From an uncultured bacterium (GTDB taxonomy: Bacteria > Pseudomonadota > Alphaproteobacteria > CAISDR01): a DNA stretch of 19,187 bases. The position numbers and the translations under genes are program-made. The DNA is taken from NCBI GenBank assembly GCA_903884125.1, contig CAISDR010000133.1, positions 1-19,187 of the forward strand. The letters run 5' to 3'. Below are positions 7,081 through 14,223 of this stretch, in pieces. The notes under the pieces were generated by a model. It saw nothing but the letters and a program-made list of their open reading frames with translations, did no database searches and was not told where the DNA came from. How positions within the stretch are numbered: the stretch's first letter is position 1; the number at the start of each line of letters is the position of its first letter.

Positions 7081-7293
7081 GTGAGTTTAAGCACTTTCAA
7101 CGTAATTACTCTGGTGGAACTGAAAGACCGCCTGATCGTCGAGGGGCCTTGGGCATGTCCTGAGAATCGAGAATTTGGTATGGAAGCCCGATTGATCAAA
7201 TGCAGGCGTGAAGGCAACGATTTGCAGTTACCAGTGGAAGGTCTGGCTTTCCTGATTCATTTTGCTGATGTGCCGCTGCCTCGGGTTGTCTGA
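7081..7293 (+). CDS. Small hypothetical protein, upstream member of a pair
   Basis: A 70-residue frame starting at GTG (MSLSTFNVITLVELKDRL) and ending PLPRVV. No domain, signal peptide or membrane helix is recognised. Codon use looks like real coding sequence, but the ribosome site is poor and the frame is open for 23 codons upstream without a start. It shares its frame with the ORF at 7303, separated only by a TGA and three codons, so the two may be halves of one gene with a nonsense mutation or two coupled small genes. Confidence 0.4.
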   Translation: MSLSTFNVITLVELKDRLIVEGPWACPENREFGMEARLIKCRREGNDLQLPVEGLAFLIHFADVPLPRVV

Positions 7294-7302
7294 AAGGTCA
7301 CA

Positions 7303-7542
7303 TTGATTGCAGCAAAAATCGAACGTCAGATCCTGGGTAGAGCCCCAAAGCTTGCCGACGCCTTCGTTCAGACAGCGGTTGCTTCGATTGCCAAAGACGG
7401 ATTTACCCTAGAGGATCTGGATTTGCACGGCAAAGTCGAGAGCATATTTTCTGCGACATATGGCAAAAAAACAAATTTGTTCCTGATTGTATCAGTTAAT
7501 AAAAGACGAACGGCCTATCTGACTTTAAAATCCGTCACTTGA
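7303..7542 (+). CDS. Small hypothetical protein, downstream member of a pair
   Basis: A 79-residue frame from TTG (MIAAKIERQILGRAPKLAD) with AAAGG about five bases before the start. A helical first half with DGFTLEDLDLHGKVESIF is followed by a strand-like second half (TNLFLIVSVNKRRTAYLTL). No family is recognised. It lies in frame behind the ORF at 7081 and converges on the chemoreceptor gene. The separate ribosome site favours two genes over readthrough, but the evidence is thin. Confidence 0.45.
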   Translation: MIAAKIERQILGRAPKLADAFVQTAVASIAKDGFTLEDLDLHGKVESIFSATYGKKTNLFLIVSVNKRRTAYLTLKSVT

Positions 7543-7569
7543 TCGACAAGATTTTGAATTTATGGCCTA

Positions 7570-9579
7570 TCAGGAAGTTAAAGTATCGATGCGGTTGCCA
7601 AGCTGATCATTCAAATCAAACTGCAGACGTGTTACGCTACCTTCTGTTTCAATCACACGGCCCGTGGCCTCGATTCCGCGTTCGAATACGAGCTTGAAGC
7701 GCTGCCCTGGCATTGGTGACGAAGCTACCTTGATCGAAGCGCCGCCGCGCGACAGGTCTGTTATCAGTGCCGCATCTTCTCGTCCGCCAGTCGTGAACCT
7801 GCCGGAAAGGTTGACAGGTTTTCGTTCGAAATTTCGACGCTCGCCTGCCTTTCCTATCGTTGACAGGAATGTTTCAATTTCCCTTTCGATGGCCGCTGCC
7901 TCGACGGAAACCTCTTCTGCCGCCCGGCGCACCGTTTCAGCCATTTTGCCGGTCTCTTGGGCATTTTCGCTGACACCGCTTATGTTTTTTGTCACCTCTG
8001 CCGTACCAGAACTTGCCTCAGCAACATTGCGCGCGATTTCGCGGGATGCTTCAAGCTGCTGGCTGACCGTATCGCCGATCAGGGACGCGGAGTCATTTAT
8101 ACGATTGATTACATCGCCTATGCCGCCAAGAATTGACGCCGCCTCTTTGGATGTTGTCTGGACGTTCGAAATCTGACGGTCGATGTCGGTTGTGGCATTG
8201 GCACTTTGCGTCGCTAGCGATTTCACTTCATTGGCGACGACCGCAAACCCTTTTCCAGCTTCGCCGGCACGCGCAGCTTCAATTGTTGCATTCAGCGCCA
8301 GCAAATTGGTTTTCCCGGCTATTGCGTTGATCAAGCCAACAACCTCGCCAATACGCTGGCTTGATGAATTCAGACCATCAACTATTGCCCGCGCCCTGTC
8401 CGCCTCAAGCGTTGCAGCTTGAGAGATTTCGCGCGATGACGCTACAAGTCGTCCTATTTCATTACTTGATGCTGACAATTGCTCGGCGGCAGCGGAAACG
8501 GTCTGAACATTGGTTGATGCTTCTTCGGCGGCACTTGCAACCGCGGTCGCGCGTTCGGATGTACCGATAGCAACTTTTGTCATTTCAGCGGCTGAATTGC
8601 GCAGCGCTTCGGCAGAACGCGAAAGCGTCTTCAATACCTCGCTAATCGATCGGTTGAAATCACGGGTAAGATCTTCCATGGCAGCTTGCCGTCGCGTGCG
8701 CGCGGCTTCTTCGCCCTGCTCTTTTTTGCGCTGTGCAATGTCACGCTGCCGTTGTTCCTCATCGCGTTCGGCCTGGGCGGTGGCGCGCTTCCGGGCTTCA
8801 ACCTGAGCAGCAAAAAGGCTATTCAGTCCGTCGATAATTCTGCCGATCTCATTGCGGCCGAAAGTTGGAATTGCAAGGTTGTAGTTATCGGTCCGCTTGA
8901 CACTGTCCAGAGCCTGATCAACCTTGGAAAGGGGCACAGTAATGCTGCGCGTTACTGCGAATGCCAAAAGGCTGGTTAAAGCCACAAGCGCCAAAACTAT
9001 GGCGCCGAATTTCAAGGCGCTGTCACGAAATGCTGCGTCGATATCGTCGATATAAACACCCGTGCCAATCGCCCAGTGCCAAGGTTCAAACCCCGCAGCA
9101 TAACTGACTTTTGGAATGCCAACATCAGTGCCCGGGCGCGGGAATCGATAGAACACGACGCCGCCACCGCTACGAGCTGCATCGATCAGTTCTTTGATAA
9201 AAGCAACACCAGTTGCGTCTTTCAAATTGATCTGGTCTGTTCCTTCGGTATTTGGTGCTGGTCGATGTGCCAACCGGATTCCATCAAAGTCATAGACAAA
9301 GACATAGTTTTTGCCGCCATCATAGGTCATGCTGCGTACAGCTGCGCGTGCAAGCATTTTTGCTTTTTCAGCATCGATTTCGCCACGTTGGGCTTGATCA
9401 TAAAAGCCCTGAACTGTTCCGCGAGCAGCCTCAGCCAGGCTTTGCACTTCGGCAATATGTTCATTCAGCAGTATTGCTCTTTGGGAGTACAGCGCGCCAG
9501 TAGATATGGCCAGCAAACCGACAACAACACCGGCAACCAGCAGCGTCAGCTTTTGAAAGACAGAAAGGTTGGCGAACAT
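7570..9579 (-). CDS. Methyl-accepting chemotaxis protein with single-Cache sensor and C-terminal PilZ domain
   Basis: A 669-residue receptor that signals to CheA/CheW. The order is: membrane helix 11-31; periplasmic single-Cache domain about 35-188 (YVFVYDFDGIRLAHRP, AAGFEPWHWAIGTGVYIDD); membrane helix about 190-210; HAMP about 210-263; a charged coiled coil rich in Arg/Glu/Gln; the signalling hairpin, whose conserved tip NLLALNATIEAARAGEAGKG falls at 425-444; and a PilZ domain from about 580. The PilZ part has RNFER (R-x-x-x-R, 582-586) and DLSRGG (D-x-S-x-x-G, 608-613), the c-di-GMP-binding signature, so second-messenger level may tune chemotaxis output. GGAGG seven bases before the ATG fixes the start. 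No CheB/CheR-tethering pentapeptide is at the end. The ligand is unknown; small carboxylates are usual for this sensor class. Confidence 0.95.
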   Translation of the reverse strand: MFANLSVFQKLTLLVAGVVVGLLAISTGALYSQRAILLNEHIAEVQSLAEAARGTVQGFYDQAQRGEIDAEKAKMLARAAVRSMTYDGGKNYVFVYDFDGIRLAHRPAPNTEGTDQINLKDATGVAFIKELIDAARSGGGVVFYRFPRPGTDVGIPKVSYAAGFEPWHWAIGTGVYIDDIDAAFRDSALKFGAIVLALVALTSLLAFAVTRSITVPLSKVDQALDSVKRTDNYNLAIPTFGRNEIGRIIDGLNSLFAAQVEARKRATAQAERDEEQRQRDIAQRKKEQGEEAARTRRQAAMEDLTRDFNRSISEVLKTLSRSAEALRNSAAEMTKVAIGTSERATAVASAAEEASTNVQTVSAAAEQLSASSNEIGRLVASSREISQAATLEADRARAIVDGLNSSSQRIGEVVGLINAIAGKTNLLALNATIEAARAGEAGKGFAVVANEVKSLATQSANATTDIDRQISNVQTTSKEAASILGGIGDVINRINDSASLIGDTVSQQLEASREIARNVAEASSGTAEVTKNISGVSENAQETGKMAETVRRAAEEVSVEAAAIEREIETFLSTIGKAGERRNFERKPVNLSGRFTTGGREDAALITDLSRGGASIKVASSPMPGQRFKLVFERGIEATGRVIETEGSVTRLQFDLNDQLGNRIDTLTS

Positions 9580-9905
9580 CGTTATGCCTCCGGCTAATGC
9601 AGCTTTTCTTAATGAGGCCGAAATTAATCAGCGCACTCTTAAAGTAACTTTTATACTTCTGTATTTCATACGTCTATGATTCTAACTAATAAATTTATGG
9701 CGTTAATATGCCTTAGCATGTATCTGCGGTCAAATTCCGTCTTAACCGGTAAGCACAGTTCGGTTCCGACCGTTTTGTCTTAACCAGCTTGTGTTGCTTG
9801 TTGGAATGTTTTGCTGGCGACCCATATGAGTAATGAATGGTTATATGAAGGCGGGTCCAAAACACGCCTAAACCTAAAAATTTTTATCCAAGGTACTGAC
9901 CGCGT
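9580..9905. other. AT-rich intergenic region
   Basis: A 326-base AT-rich gap between two minus-strand genes. It holds the chemoreceptor ribosome site and a candidate sigma-28 promoter near 9625-9652. No clear terminator for the upstream hypothetical gene, no ORF and no RNA gene were seen. Confidence 0.4.
9625..9652 (-). promoter_or_regulatory. Candidate sigma-28 (FliA-type) promoter of the chemoreceptor
   Basis: Read on the minus strand, AAAAGTTA (9645-9652) and GCTGATTA (9625-9632) each match 6 of 8 bases of the FliA boxes TAAAGTTT and GCCGATAA. The spacer is 12 rather than 11. A start about 38 bases before the ATG fits. Chemoreceptors are classic late flagellar genes. Confidence 0.35.
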
Positions 9906-10454
9906 TCAGGAAGCGCGCTCACTAAAACGTGCTTGATTCAGTTCTGATGGCTGTTTCAGCAATCTGTTCAGCAATTCTTGGCCGATATTTTCTGCCTGCT
10001 GCTGGTCACCTTCGGAAAATTGGTCCCATGTGTCAGGGTGGCTGGCAATAAAGTTGTCCAATGCTTCAGGCTGACATTCGAGTGCTACAATACGCTCGGT
10101 TTCGGCAAGGGAAAAATGGGCTTGAATTAATGAAATGTGGTGATGACCAAATATATCGATTATACCGCGCGATGGATGGCGATTACAGAAATGAATGATG
10201 AATATATCCTGATCAATTTGCATCGGAACAACAGGCTTGAAATAGGTGAGCCTGGGGGCAATCGACTGGCGAACGATCACACCAAGGTTTACAATCGTCC
10301 CGATCGCAATTATCGGCCAGGCCATTTCTTGAAAAAGATACTTGGCAAGCAGATGGCATTGGCCGCGTGAATATGTCGTTAGAATCTCGGGATCAAAACC
10401 GCTTTCAACGCTTGTGAATAGCGGATCCAGCCATATGTGAGCTAAAAGTTTCAT
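9906..10454 (-). CDS. Hypothetical protein with a Gly-x-Cys-His motif
   Basis: A 182-residue protein not assigned to a family. The first half contains YSRGQCHLLAKYLFQEMAWP, a G-x-C-H helix followed by WP that is also seen in various small uncharacterised proteins, then strand-rich DIFIIHFCNRHPSRGIIDIFG. The second half is helical and acidic/Gln-rich. Cys33, His34 and further His residues could form a catalytic or metal site, but this is speculation. The ATG at 10452-10454 is the only plausible start because an in-frame TAA lies three codons upstream. No strong Shine-Dalgarno is present; instead a 10-base palindrome abuts the start. It is transcribed towards the chemoreceptor but 326 bases away, so probably not in the same operon. 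Confidence 0.6.
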   Translation of the reverse strand: MKLLAHIWLDPLFTSVESGFDPEILTTYSRGQCHLLAKYLFQEMAWPIIAIGTIVNLGVIVRQSIAPRLTYFKPVVPMQIDQDIFIIHFCNRHPSRGIIDIFGHHHISLIQAHFSLAETERIVALECQPEALDNFIASHPDTWDQFSEGDQQQAENIGQELLNRLLKQPSELNQARFSERAS

Positions 10455-10457
10455 TTG

Positions 10458-10467
10458 GCGTTAACGC
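10458..10467. promoter_or_regulatory. GCGTTAACGC palindrome at a start codon
   Basis: A perfect 10-base palindrome beginning four bases before the ATG of the hypothetical gene, where a ribosome site would be expected. It may be an operator or chance. Confidence 0.2.
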
Positions 10468-10741
10468 TATTGTGACGATCAATCCGTCGCCAAAACGCGC
10501 CCCCGCCCGATGCGCAAGCAGGACGGTGTGTCTGCTCAACTTTAATCGGGCTGCGGACCATCGAACCGAGTAGCCCAAAATTCCATTGCAATTCATGTAG
10601 TATTTTAGGTAGCGACATATGGTCAGGTGGAGCTAAAGGTGGAAATTCAGGAATATCTTTGCCACTGCCCTGTTTTTTCCTGAACGCACAGAATTTTCAA
10701 GACGGATTGTCTTGCGGGTAGCGTTGAACTCCATGGGAAAG

Positions 10742-10768
10742 GTAGGCGGTTAGCGATTTACCGCCTAC
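10742..10768 (+). promoter_or_regulatory. Hairpin in the leader of the DUF1217 gene
   Basis: GTAGGCGGT and ACCGCCTAC form a perfect 9-base-pair stem with a 9-base loop; GGGA and TCCC further out can extend it across an internal loop. It is followed by GGGTTTT, so it could be a weak terminator/attenuator or an RNA regulatory element about 60 bases before the ATG. Confidence 0.35.
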
Positions 10769-10795
10769 AGGTCCCAGCGGGTTTTGTGATGACTG

Positions 10796-10815
10796 ACTAT
10801 TGCCGGTGCAATAGT
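10796..10815 (+). promoter_or_regulatory. Inverted repeat just before the DUF1217 ribosome site
   Basis: ACTATTGC and GCAATAGT flank CGGT, a perfect 8-4-8 inverted repeat ending immediately before the GGAGG ribosome site. As RNA it would be a compact hairpin beside the Shine-Dalgarno; as DNA it resembles the GGCAA/TTGCC palindromes upstream of the His-tract gene. Confidence 0.35.
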
Positions 10816-10826
10816 GGAGGTGGGCT

Positions 10827-11645
10827 ATGTCCAGCATCTCGTCCTTCGGAATATCTGCGACCGCTCTCTATCAGCAAATTACCAAGCAGGGCGAGTCTGC
10901 GGCGGTGGCCTCTTATGTCAAGCAGACCCCGTCGGTCACGGCAGCAGAAAACGCATTTGTCAAAAGCGTATCGCAATACAAAACGCCGACCGACCTTTTC
11001 AGCCATTACAATGACCTGAATTATGTCCTGACCGCGCTAGGTGAAAGTTCCCAAATCGACAATATCGGGTTGTTGAAAAAAGTGGTCGCCTCTGATCCGA
11101 ACAGCACTACCTCGCTGGTCAATCAACTCAATGACTCGGGTTTGAAGCAGCTTAATCAGGTACTGAATACTGATGGCAATACGACCGCGAGCTTACAGGA
11201 CCCAACAATTCAAGCACAGTTTAAAAGCGCTTACGAACTTTCTGCCTATCAGGCCAATCTAAGCAATTTGAACCCGGCAGTGGCTCCAGCATTGAACTTT
11301 GCCAGCAGCGTGTCCAGTGTAAAGTCCATTTATGACATTTTAGGCAATTCGACGCTTCGCTCTGTTGTCGCAACGGTAGGCCATATTCCCGATCAGATCG
11401 TGAACCAAACTCTCGAGGCCCAGGCAGCGGCCTTTGCTAAAGTATTTGATGTGTCCAAGGCGAATGATCCAAACTATGTGCAAAGTTTCGTCAAACGATA
11501 CCTGGGGACCTCGGATGCAAATGCCGCCGCGGCTAGCGCGAGCTCGACCTCAAACCCGATTTTGTCACTTTTTTCAAGTGACTCGTCGGGCGCATCAGCT
11601 GGCATTGATATGAGTTTGCTGGCAAATTACAATCCTTCCCCGTAA
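10827..11645 (+). CDS. DUF1217 family protein (flagellum-associated) with MSSIS leader
   Basis: A 272-residue protein preceded by GGAGG at good spacing. After MSSISSFGISATALYQQIT come helical segments typical of DUF1217 proteins, which in alphaproteobacteria often sit in flagellar gene clusters: a YVKQTPSVTAAENAFVKSV segment, then DLFSHYNDLNYVLTALGESS and LLKKVVASDP. The middle and end are Ser/Ala/Asn-rich, with a low-complexity AAAASASSTSNPILSLFSS and a GIDMSLL near the end. There is no signal peptide; with no cleavable leader the protein may leave through the flagellar apparatus, but no other flagellar gene is in view. The opening residues match the proteins at 4577 and 13137. Family call moderate; export and role inferred. 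Confidence 0.75.
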   Translation: MSSISSFGISATALYQQITKQGESAAVASYVKQTPSVTAAENAFVKSVSQYKTPTDLFSHYNDLNYVLTALGESSQIDNIGLLKKVVASDPNSTTSLVNQLNDSGLKQLNQVLNTDGNTTASLQDPTIQAQFKSAYELSAYQANLSNLNPAVAPALNFASSVSSVKSIYDILGNSTLRSVVATVGHIPDQIVNQTLEAQAAAFAKVFDVSKANDPNYVQSFVKRYLGTSDANAAAASASSTSNPILSLFSSDSSGASAGIDMSLLANYNPSP

Positions 11646-11749
11646 TTACCTCCGCTGCAATTGCAAAGTCTATGCTCTGGCACGCGCCGCGTTCCGAGGC
11701 AGCGCGCAAGCGTGTCATCCGGCGTCTTTGACAATGTCTAAAAGAGCCC

Positions 11750-11783
11750 GGCCCGGTCGCGAGTGGGGTTCGCGATCCGGGCC
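11750..11783. terminator. GC-rich terminator hairpin between convergent genes
   Basis: GGCCCGGTCGCGA pairs with TCGCGATCCGGGCC (13 base pairs, one bulged A) around GTGGGGT. On the minus strand the stem is followed by GGGCTCTTTTAG, so it best terminates the acetyltransferase gene; it may also stop plus-strand transcripts from the DUF1217 gene. Confidence 0.65.
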
Positions 11784-11845
11784 AGTGGGTCTAAGTGGCA
11801 TTCGATGAGGGGTACAAGAATGCTTTGATCACTTAGACATAGCTA

Positions 11846-12487
11846 CTAAACGCGGCAAATCCCGCCTTCCGTTGCATTTCCAGTGGCCGGCTGCTCACTT
11901 TTTTCAGGGTTGCCAGCCTGGGATAACAGACCGAACATGATCTCGTCACGATATGTGCCACCAACCTTGCGTCGATGTCGAAGAGTCTGAGATTCCTTAA
12001 TAAAGCCAAGCCGATGCGCCAGTTTCTGAGCAGCAATGTTTTCCGGTTCAATGGTGGCTTCTATACGGTGGACCCCCAGACTTCTGAAACAGTGTGAAAT
12101 CAAAGCTTCCACAGCTTCAGTTGCAAAACCACGCCCCCAACAAGCCTGAGCCAGAAAATATCCGATCTCGAGTCGCTCGTTCCAGATTTCCCGGTGGTGA
12201 TAGTTTACGATTCCGATGACCCTTCTGCTTTGCAGATGAACGATTGACCAGGTGGCATGCCATTCGGGAAGAACGTATAGCCACTGGGCCAAAAATTGCC
12301 TTGTCTGGTTGAGACTTTCAGAGGTGGGCAAATCAAGGTACTTGGTAACCAGTGGATCGCCCAAAATCAGATGTAAATCTTCTGCGTCGCTGATAGAAAG
12401 CGGGCGAAGCTCCAGACGCGCCGTATAAATACTAACAGGCGCACACCCGGCGGGAGGATTATTTTGCGTTTCAGGGTCAGGTGTCAA
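11846..12487 (-). CDS. GNAT family N-acetyltransferase, RimJ/RimL-like
   Basis: A 213-residue acetyl-CoA-dependent N-acetyltransferase. It has TARLELRPLSISDAEDL near residue 22, the usual opening of RimJ/RimL proteins; a central strand VIGIVNYH; then EIGYFLAQACWGRGFATEAV, where the Q/R-x-x-G-x-G/A acetyl-CoA loop is represented by ACWGRGFA; and HRIEATIEPENIAAQKLAHR with LGFIKE, typical of motif B. The last 25 residues (from about 188) are a polar tail. The start is TTG at 12485-12487, since an in-frame TAA lies six codons upstream. The Shine-Dalgarno-like AGG lies in the arm of an inverted repeat. Substrate unknown: ribosomal-protein N-termini, polyamines and antibiotics are all possible in this family. 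Confidence 0.88.
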   Translation of the reverse strand: MTPDPETQNNPPAGCAPVSIYTARLELRPLSISDAEDLHLILGDPLVTKYLDLPTSESLNQTRQFLAQWLYVLPEWHATWSIVHLQSRRVIGIVNYHHREIWNERLEIGYFLAQACWGRGFATEAVEALISHCFRSLGVHRIEATIEPENIAAQKLAHRLGFIKESQTLRHRRKVGGTYRDEIMFGLLSQAGNPEKSEQPATGNATEGGICRV

Positions 12488-12493
12488 AAACTT

Positions 12494-12529
12494 GCCTGCG
12501 CATTACCGGTAACCTGCCCAAGCGCAGGC
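12494..12529 (-). promoter_or_regulatory. Leader inverted repeat before the acetyltransferase
   Basis: GCCTGCGC and GCGCAGGC flank a 20-base loop that itself holds the palindrome TTACCGGTAA (12503-12512). In the minus-strand transcript the second arm includes the AGG nearest the TTG start, so folding could hide the ribosome site. The same 8-base arms recur in the stem at 4929-4962. Confidence 0.35.
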
Positions 12530-12531
12530 GT

Positions 12532-12561
12532 AGTGTACAAGTAACGGCCCCGGTTTCACAA
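12532..12561 (-). promoter_or_regulatory. Candidate sigma-70 promoter of the acetyltransferase
   Basis: On the minus strand TTGTGA (12556-12561) and TACACT (12532-12537) are separated by 18 bases; each matches 4 of 6 consensus positions. Transcription would begin just before the leader inverted repeat. Confidence 0.3.
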
Positions 12562-12587
12562 TCCGTCTGACGAATTAACAAAAATCA

Positions 12588-12628
12588 GACCCTGACTGTT
12601 CACTTCCCTGAAGGGAACAGTCAGGGTC
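12588..12628 (-). terminator. Strong rho-independent terminator of the repeat/His-rich gene
   Basis: GACCCTGACTGTTC and GAACAGTCAGGGTC form a perfect 14-base-pair stem; inside, after an A/G mismatch, CTTC and GAAG pair around CCT. On the minus strand the stem is followed by TGATTTTTG. It lies 20 bases after the stop codon of the gene at 12649. Confidence 0.85.
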
Positions 12629-12648
12629 CGTGATTGTTTGGCTATTTG

Positions 12649-13137
12649 TTAGACCACCAGATTGATACTATTGGTGGACCCAGAGCTAGAAGTGACGTCG
12701 GTTGCGGACTGAGTATCCGATGATGCTGTCAGTGTTGGATTCGCAGAAGCGTTTGCGTTTTCGTGATGATGCCGATGGGCTCGGTGGCCGCTTTTTGCAT
12801 TGCTTGCTGTCTTTGCGTCTTGCTCCAGCGACGCAAAAGCCTTTTGGGCACCGCTCAGGTCGCCGGACTGTAATGCCTGACCGATCGCAGCGTAGTCCGA
12901 CGCCAGGGTGTTAGTCGGCGTTGGGGGTGTCGTCGTTGATGTGGCGCCAGTTGTGGACGGCGGCAGGCCCAGACTCTGCTGAAGGTTTGCAAAAGCCTTT
13001 TGAGCAGAAGTGATGTCACCGGATGAAAGGCTCGTTGCAAGTTGACCCACAGCTGCTTTGGTTTGCTGGATGGATCCATAGCCGGTGTCCGGGGCAGGAA
13101 ACAGAGGGCCATAGGAAGCAGTCGATATTGAGGACAT
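12649..13137 (-). CDS. MSSIS-leader protein with two GD-x-x-x-AQKAF repeats and a His-rich patch
   Basis: A 162-residue protein. The start is ATG at 13135-13137, preceded by GGGAG, and gives the opening MSSISTASYG. Two helical repeats follow: SGDITSAQKAFANLQQSLG at 39-57 and SGDLSGAQKAFASLEQDAKT at 91-110, separated by a Pro/Thr-rich linker. Then come HRAHRHHHENAN (118-129) and a Ser/Thr-rich tail ending NSINLVV. Proteins with such repeats are common uncharacterised genes in alphaproteobacteria, sometimes with a His run, so the gene is real though of unknown function. There is no signal peptide and no Cys. It is a single-gene unit with its own terminator. The shared leader and His patch tie it to the gene at 4577. 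Confidence 0.8.
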   Translation of the reverse strand: MSSISTASYGPLFPAPDTGYGSIQQTKAAVGQLATSLSSGDITSAQKAFANLQQSLGLPPSTTGATSTTTPPTPTNTLASDYAAIGQALQSGDLSGAQKAFASLEQDAKTASNAKSGHRAHRHHHENANASANPTLTASSDTQSATDVTSSSGSTNSINLVV

Positions 13138-13417
13138 AGGTATTCTCCCATTCAGGATAGCCCCCACAAGCCATCTCCAATTAACATACCCTCAAATATC
13201 AACTTGCAACATAAATCATAAAATTTGGTTAAGCGCTGGCGATCATGTTTTTCGGGATCCTAGGCTACCTGTTTCACTGCGAGTTGCGTGAAAATAATCG
13301 CGTTGTATAAAACAGCTTAATGAGCGATCTTTGGACCCTGGTCGAGGCTCGCTGCTGCCTGGCCCAAGATAATTTTTTAAGATTGTCGGGCCGGTCAGTA
13401 TCGATTGTACGGATGGG

Positions 13418-14167
13418 GTGTTGCCTGTGGATGCTAAAGTAAAATCCGGGTCAGCAGAATATTGCCCCATTTCGGTTGATGCGATTGTTCGCCAATTGTC
13501 TGAACGCAAGCCTGGTGTGGGATTGTTTGTGATCGGGCTCACTGGCGCAGTTGCGGTCGGCAAGACAACATTAGCCAAATCATTGCGCCAGCAATTGTCG
13601 GAATTGCCGGGAAGTCCCAAAGTGGAATTGATCAGTACCGACGGATTTTTGTATCCGAATGAATTTCTGGATCGGCAGGGTCTGACACTGCGCAAAGGCT
13701 TTCCTGAAAGCTATGACATGGCTCTCTTTCACCAGACACTTGCGGACCTGCGAACAGGGTCGGCGCTGGTTCCGGTTTATTCCCACATCACTTATGATGT
13801 CGATCAGATCAATCCCCACCATGTGGAGAAGGCGGATATTGTCATCGTAGAAGGTTTGGGATTTCCCGTCCCGGCAACACCACTGGTTGACATGATGATC
13901 TATCTGGATGCCGCACAGGATCATGTTGAACAATGGTTTGTAACACGTTTCCTTGATTTCTGGCGGCTGGCGGAAAATGATCCGACTTCGTTTTATGCGC
14001 GCTTCCGATCCATGAACGAGGCTCAAGTTGCTGAGTTCGCGCGCGATGTTTGGTTGCGGATCAATCTTCCAAACTGGCTTAATCATATTGTCGCTGCCAG
14101 AGAGTCTGCATCAGTCGTACTGCATAAAACGCTCTCCCACGACCTTAGCCTTGTGCGTGGCCTTTAA
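13418..14167 (+). CDS. coaA: Type I pantothenate kinase (CoaA-like), short form
   Basis: Phosphorylates pantothenate with ATP, the first step of CoA synthesis. The 249-residue protein has the P-loop GAVAVGKTT at 43-51, then LISTDGFLYPNEFLDRQGL and KGFPESYD, PVYSHITYDV, a VEGLGF strand, FVTRFLDFW and WLRINLPNW, all in the CoaA order. It is about 65 residues shorter than the E. coli enzyme, mostly at the N-terminus, so the outer helices are missing. Aligning P-loops, the residue matching E. coli Arg106 (linked to CoA feedback) appears to be Lys. The start is GTG at 13418; GTG at 13427 is an alternative and neither has a strong ribosome site. A related kinase of changed substrate is possible. 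It stands alone on the plus strand. Confidence 0.82.
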   Translation: MLPVDAKVKSGSAEYCPISVDAIVRQLSERKPGVGLFVIGLTGAVAVGKTTLAKSLRQQLSELPGSPKVELISTDGFLYPNEFLDRQGLTLRKGFPESYDMALFHQTLADLRTGSALVPVYSHITYDVDQINPHHVEKADIVIVEGLGFPVPATPLVDMMIYLDAAQDHVEQWFVTRFLDFWRLAENDPTSFYARFRSMNEAQVAEFARDVWLRINLPNWLNHIVAARESASVVLHKTLSHDLSLVRGL

Positions 14168-14223
14168 GCCTGACGTTCACGATTGGCCGAACAGCATTTT
14201 AATTCATTTGTGGTAAATGTTTT

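Noticed and set aside
7291..7293. TGA between the two small ORFs as a selenocysteine codon or readthrough site
   Set aside because: No SECIS-like hairpin was seen directly after it and the second ORF has its own ribosome site.
8133..9597. Long plus-strand open frames opposite the chemoreceptor gene
   Set aside because: They are antisense to a full-length, clearly conserved receptor and show no independent coding signal.
10405..10596. A 63-codon minus-strand frame overlapping the start of the hypothetical gene at 10454
   Set aside because: It overlaps the better-supported gene in another frame and shows no domain or ribosome site.
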